NCBI GenBank assembly: GCA_025266875.1
Contig: JALLLT010000057.1
Coordinates: 1 to 64,000 of the forward strand
DNA: 64,000 nucleotides
Source: Fennellomyces sp. T-0311
Taxonomy: Eukaryota; Mucoromycota; Mucoromycetes; Mucorales; Lichtheimiaceae
Direction: 5' to 3'
Part shown: positions 62,317-64,000 of the stretch, piece by piece
Layout of the letters: each line of letters begins with the position of its first letter
Position numbering within the stretch: position 1 is the first letter of the stretch
Notes under the pieces: generated by a model
Told to the model about the DNA's origin: nothing
The model's input: the letters and a program-made list of their open reading frames with translations, nothing else
The model's database searches: none
Made by a program: the position numbers and the translations under genes

Positions 62317-64000
62317 ATGGTGAAAAAGTCCCCTGGTCGCAAACCCAAGCAAACACTACCCGGGCAACAGTGCATTGACTTACGCTGGCTCCGGAAAGGT
62401 AGCAACAGCGCGTCTAGCAGCGCTTCGCAGAGCAACACGTCTCCAAGCAACGCTTCGCCTAGCAGTACGTTGCATAGCAATACTTCGTCCAGCACCGCAG
62501 AATCTCGATTCAATACAATCGGCAATGTCATTCAAAACGACAATGATAATGCTCCTTTTGATTCCGGTGTAGAGGTAGCTCAGATATTTTATTTATGCAA
62601 GTAGTTACATGGTTAATAATAATGCGTTAATATATTAGAATGAAGATCAAACGCATAGTAGTGACATGCAAACTCTCAGTGATTTTATGCATGAAGTTGA
62701 ACTCGGTGATCGAAACCAGAATGCCGAGGAGCATGAACGCAATGATGACTGTGAGACCGATATACAAGATACAGGAGCCCTGACTGAACAAGAAGAACTT
62801 GATCGGTATGGACCGGAGTCACTTGATAATGAAGTGTCGTGGCGTCGTACCTAAGAAAAGTTCGAGATGAGAAAGTCAAAGGCATTGCGAAATATTACCG
62901 CCAGAAAAACAAGTTTTGGATTGAGCTGGATCCTGTGTTTCATTGTCTTGATGGTCGACCGCTCGATCCTACCGCACTGTATTATCCTCGTATCTTTGTT
63001 TGGCTCCCTGATCTTCTTGTCCCAGAAAAGTTATGTTGCCCCCATTGTAACGCTATCCTCCATAAGGACGGTCTTAGCACCGATCCACCAGCAAGGCGCG
63101 TGGTTGACATTGACAGGTAAGATTGTCCTTCATTTGTATAATCGTTAATTTAACAAGGATTATAGCTGCTTCTATATATTATCTCAACGCTACCGATGTT
63201 CAAAATGCCCAAAGTCATTCAGCGCACACGAGGAGAAAATTCTCAGCAGTTTACCATTTCATATTCAGTCCATCTTTCCAGCATATCTGACCCACAAGTC
63301 AGGGATATCAAAAGCGCTATTTGATTTGATGCGGCCTTGCTACCAGAACGCACTCGGGCCCGAACGCCTGCACAATCTACTGTACGAATTGCATACACTC
63401 AAACATAGCCGCTTGGAGCTCGATTACCTGAATACTATTGCTTTTCGCTTAAGCAATCCGCAAATCCAGGACAACTTTGCCTCCAATGTCAGCCATATCC
63501 CATTTTCGACTTTCGACGACCCAAAAGGGTATGCTGGATTCGTTCCTTCTGCGACCTATCTGCGCTTAGTTTACACATCTCTTATTGATCAGCTTCGACC
63601 ATTGATTGATAAAGAGATGATGGCCTTGGATGGAATTATATTGAAAGGCGATCATACGTTCAAGTTAATCAAGCACATGGCAAAAATTGGGGGCGAGCCG
63701 ACTTTTTATGCAGTGTACACCGTCTGTAACGAGTATGAGGAAATTCGACTACAGCTCTTGGTTCCCACAAAAAAACTATCCCATCTAAAAGCATCCTTCC
63801 AAGAAATGCTTCGATCATACCACATGTACAATCATAAAGAGCCAGAAATATTCTATACGGATAACGTCGTTGGTGACAAAAGCTTCTTGGAAGAAACAAT
63901 GCCATCTTTGAAGCGTGGATTCGGACCGACAGCACCAGAAGCAACAACAGATCAATTTGAACAAGGCATACGTCCCAGTAACCCTGGTTATTTGACTATC
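62317..64000 (+). CDS. Zn-ribbon protein with RNase H-fold-like domain (DUF6729-like?), partial
   Basis: ATG 62317 (MVKKSPGRKPKQTLPGQQCI) starts with an AT-hook-like GRKP and Ser/Asn repeats. Exon 1 ends at a GTAGCT donor near 62574; exon 2 from 62639. At about 62840 the frame moves by one (SWRRT to VASYLRKVRDEKVKG), a frameshift or misread intron. Then CCPHCNAILHKDG, an intron at 63117 to about 63164, and CSKCPKSFSAHEEKI complete a zinc-binding unit. The later part has ALDGIILKGDHTFKLIKHMA and EIFYTDNVVGDKSF, resembling transposase Asp motifs. It runs off the window. The family name is from memory and tentative. Confidence 0.6.

Noticed and set aside
1..64000. tRNA, rRNA or mitochondrial insertions
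   Set aside because: No cloverleaf, rRNA or organelle gene text was recognised by eye on either strand; a covariance-model scan was not possible.

Overview
The window reads as a transposon-dense stretch of a filamentous fungal nuclear genome. Genes have short GT-AG introns (about 45-75 nt), composition is moderately AT-rich, and the transposon families (Plavaka-type and CACTA-like DNA transposons, PIF/Harbinger, DIRS, chromodomain Ty3/Gypsy, LINE) suggest an early-diverging fungus, most likely Mucoromycota. That placement is inference. No rRNA, tRNA or CRISPR was recognised. The only gene that looks like ordinary single-copy host DNA is a HAD-type phosphatase at 60889-61905; nearly everything else is mobile or broken by mobile DNA.

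Layout. 1-3044: remnant of a Ty3/Gypsy pol gene cut by solo LTRs of two families. 3531-8500: an intron-containing gene fragment, solo LTRs, a truncated CACTA-like divergent gene pair and a LINE fragment. 8647-12508: a gene split by a structurally complete PIF/Harbinger element (8876-11766, TSD TTA). 12959-24842: a CACTA-like element (ends CACCATGG/CCATGGTG, TSD TCT) with a Plavaka-type two-gene element inside it. 25421-25870: a LINE 3' end with a poly(A) tract. 25882-32014: a second CACTA-like element (CACCATAAAAAA ends, TSD AAC).

32549-60628 is, by my reconstruction, one Ty3/Gypsy element (B, minus strand, 533-bp LTRs, 4-bp TSD CCAG) inflated from about 7 kb to 28 kb by nested insertions. 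These are a solo LTR in its 3' LTR; a whole chromovirus-type Gypsy element (A, 34365-41034) in its integrase; a solo A LTR in its gag; and a 13.6-kb palindromic DNA element (46441-60053) in its 5' leader, which itself holds a 4.17-kb DIRS element (51948-56116). The gag-to-integrase segment of B (41035-45817) has since been inverted by recombination between oppositely oriented A LTRs; the swapped target-site duplications show this directly.

The most novel object is the palindromic element. It has near-identical long arms, a phased TTGCG motif array at each end, degenerate repeats of about 195 bp in the arms, and two unrelated cassettes of about 2.06 kb at mirror positions. One cassette has a helix-turn-helix protein and a Cys-rich ORF; the other has a decayed DD34E (Tc1/IS630-type) transposase.

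The right end (60889-64000) has the HAD gene, a promoter region with repeated CCAAT boxes, and a Zn-ribbon/RNase H-fold-like gene running off the edge. Family names come from motif recognition by eye; no database search was run.
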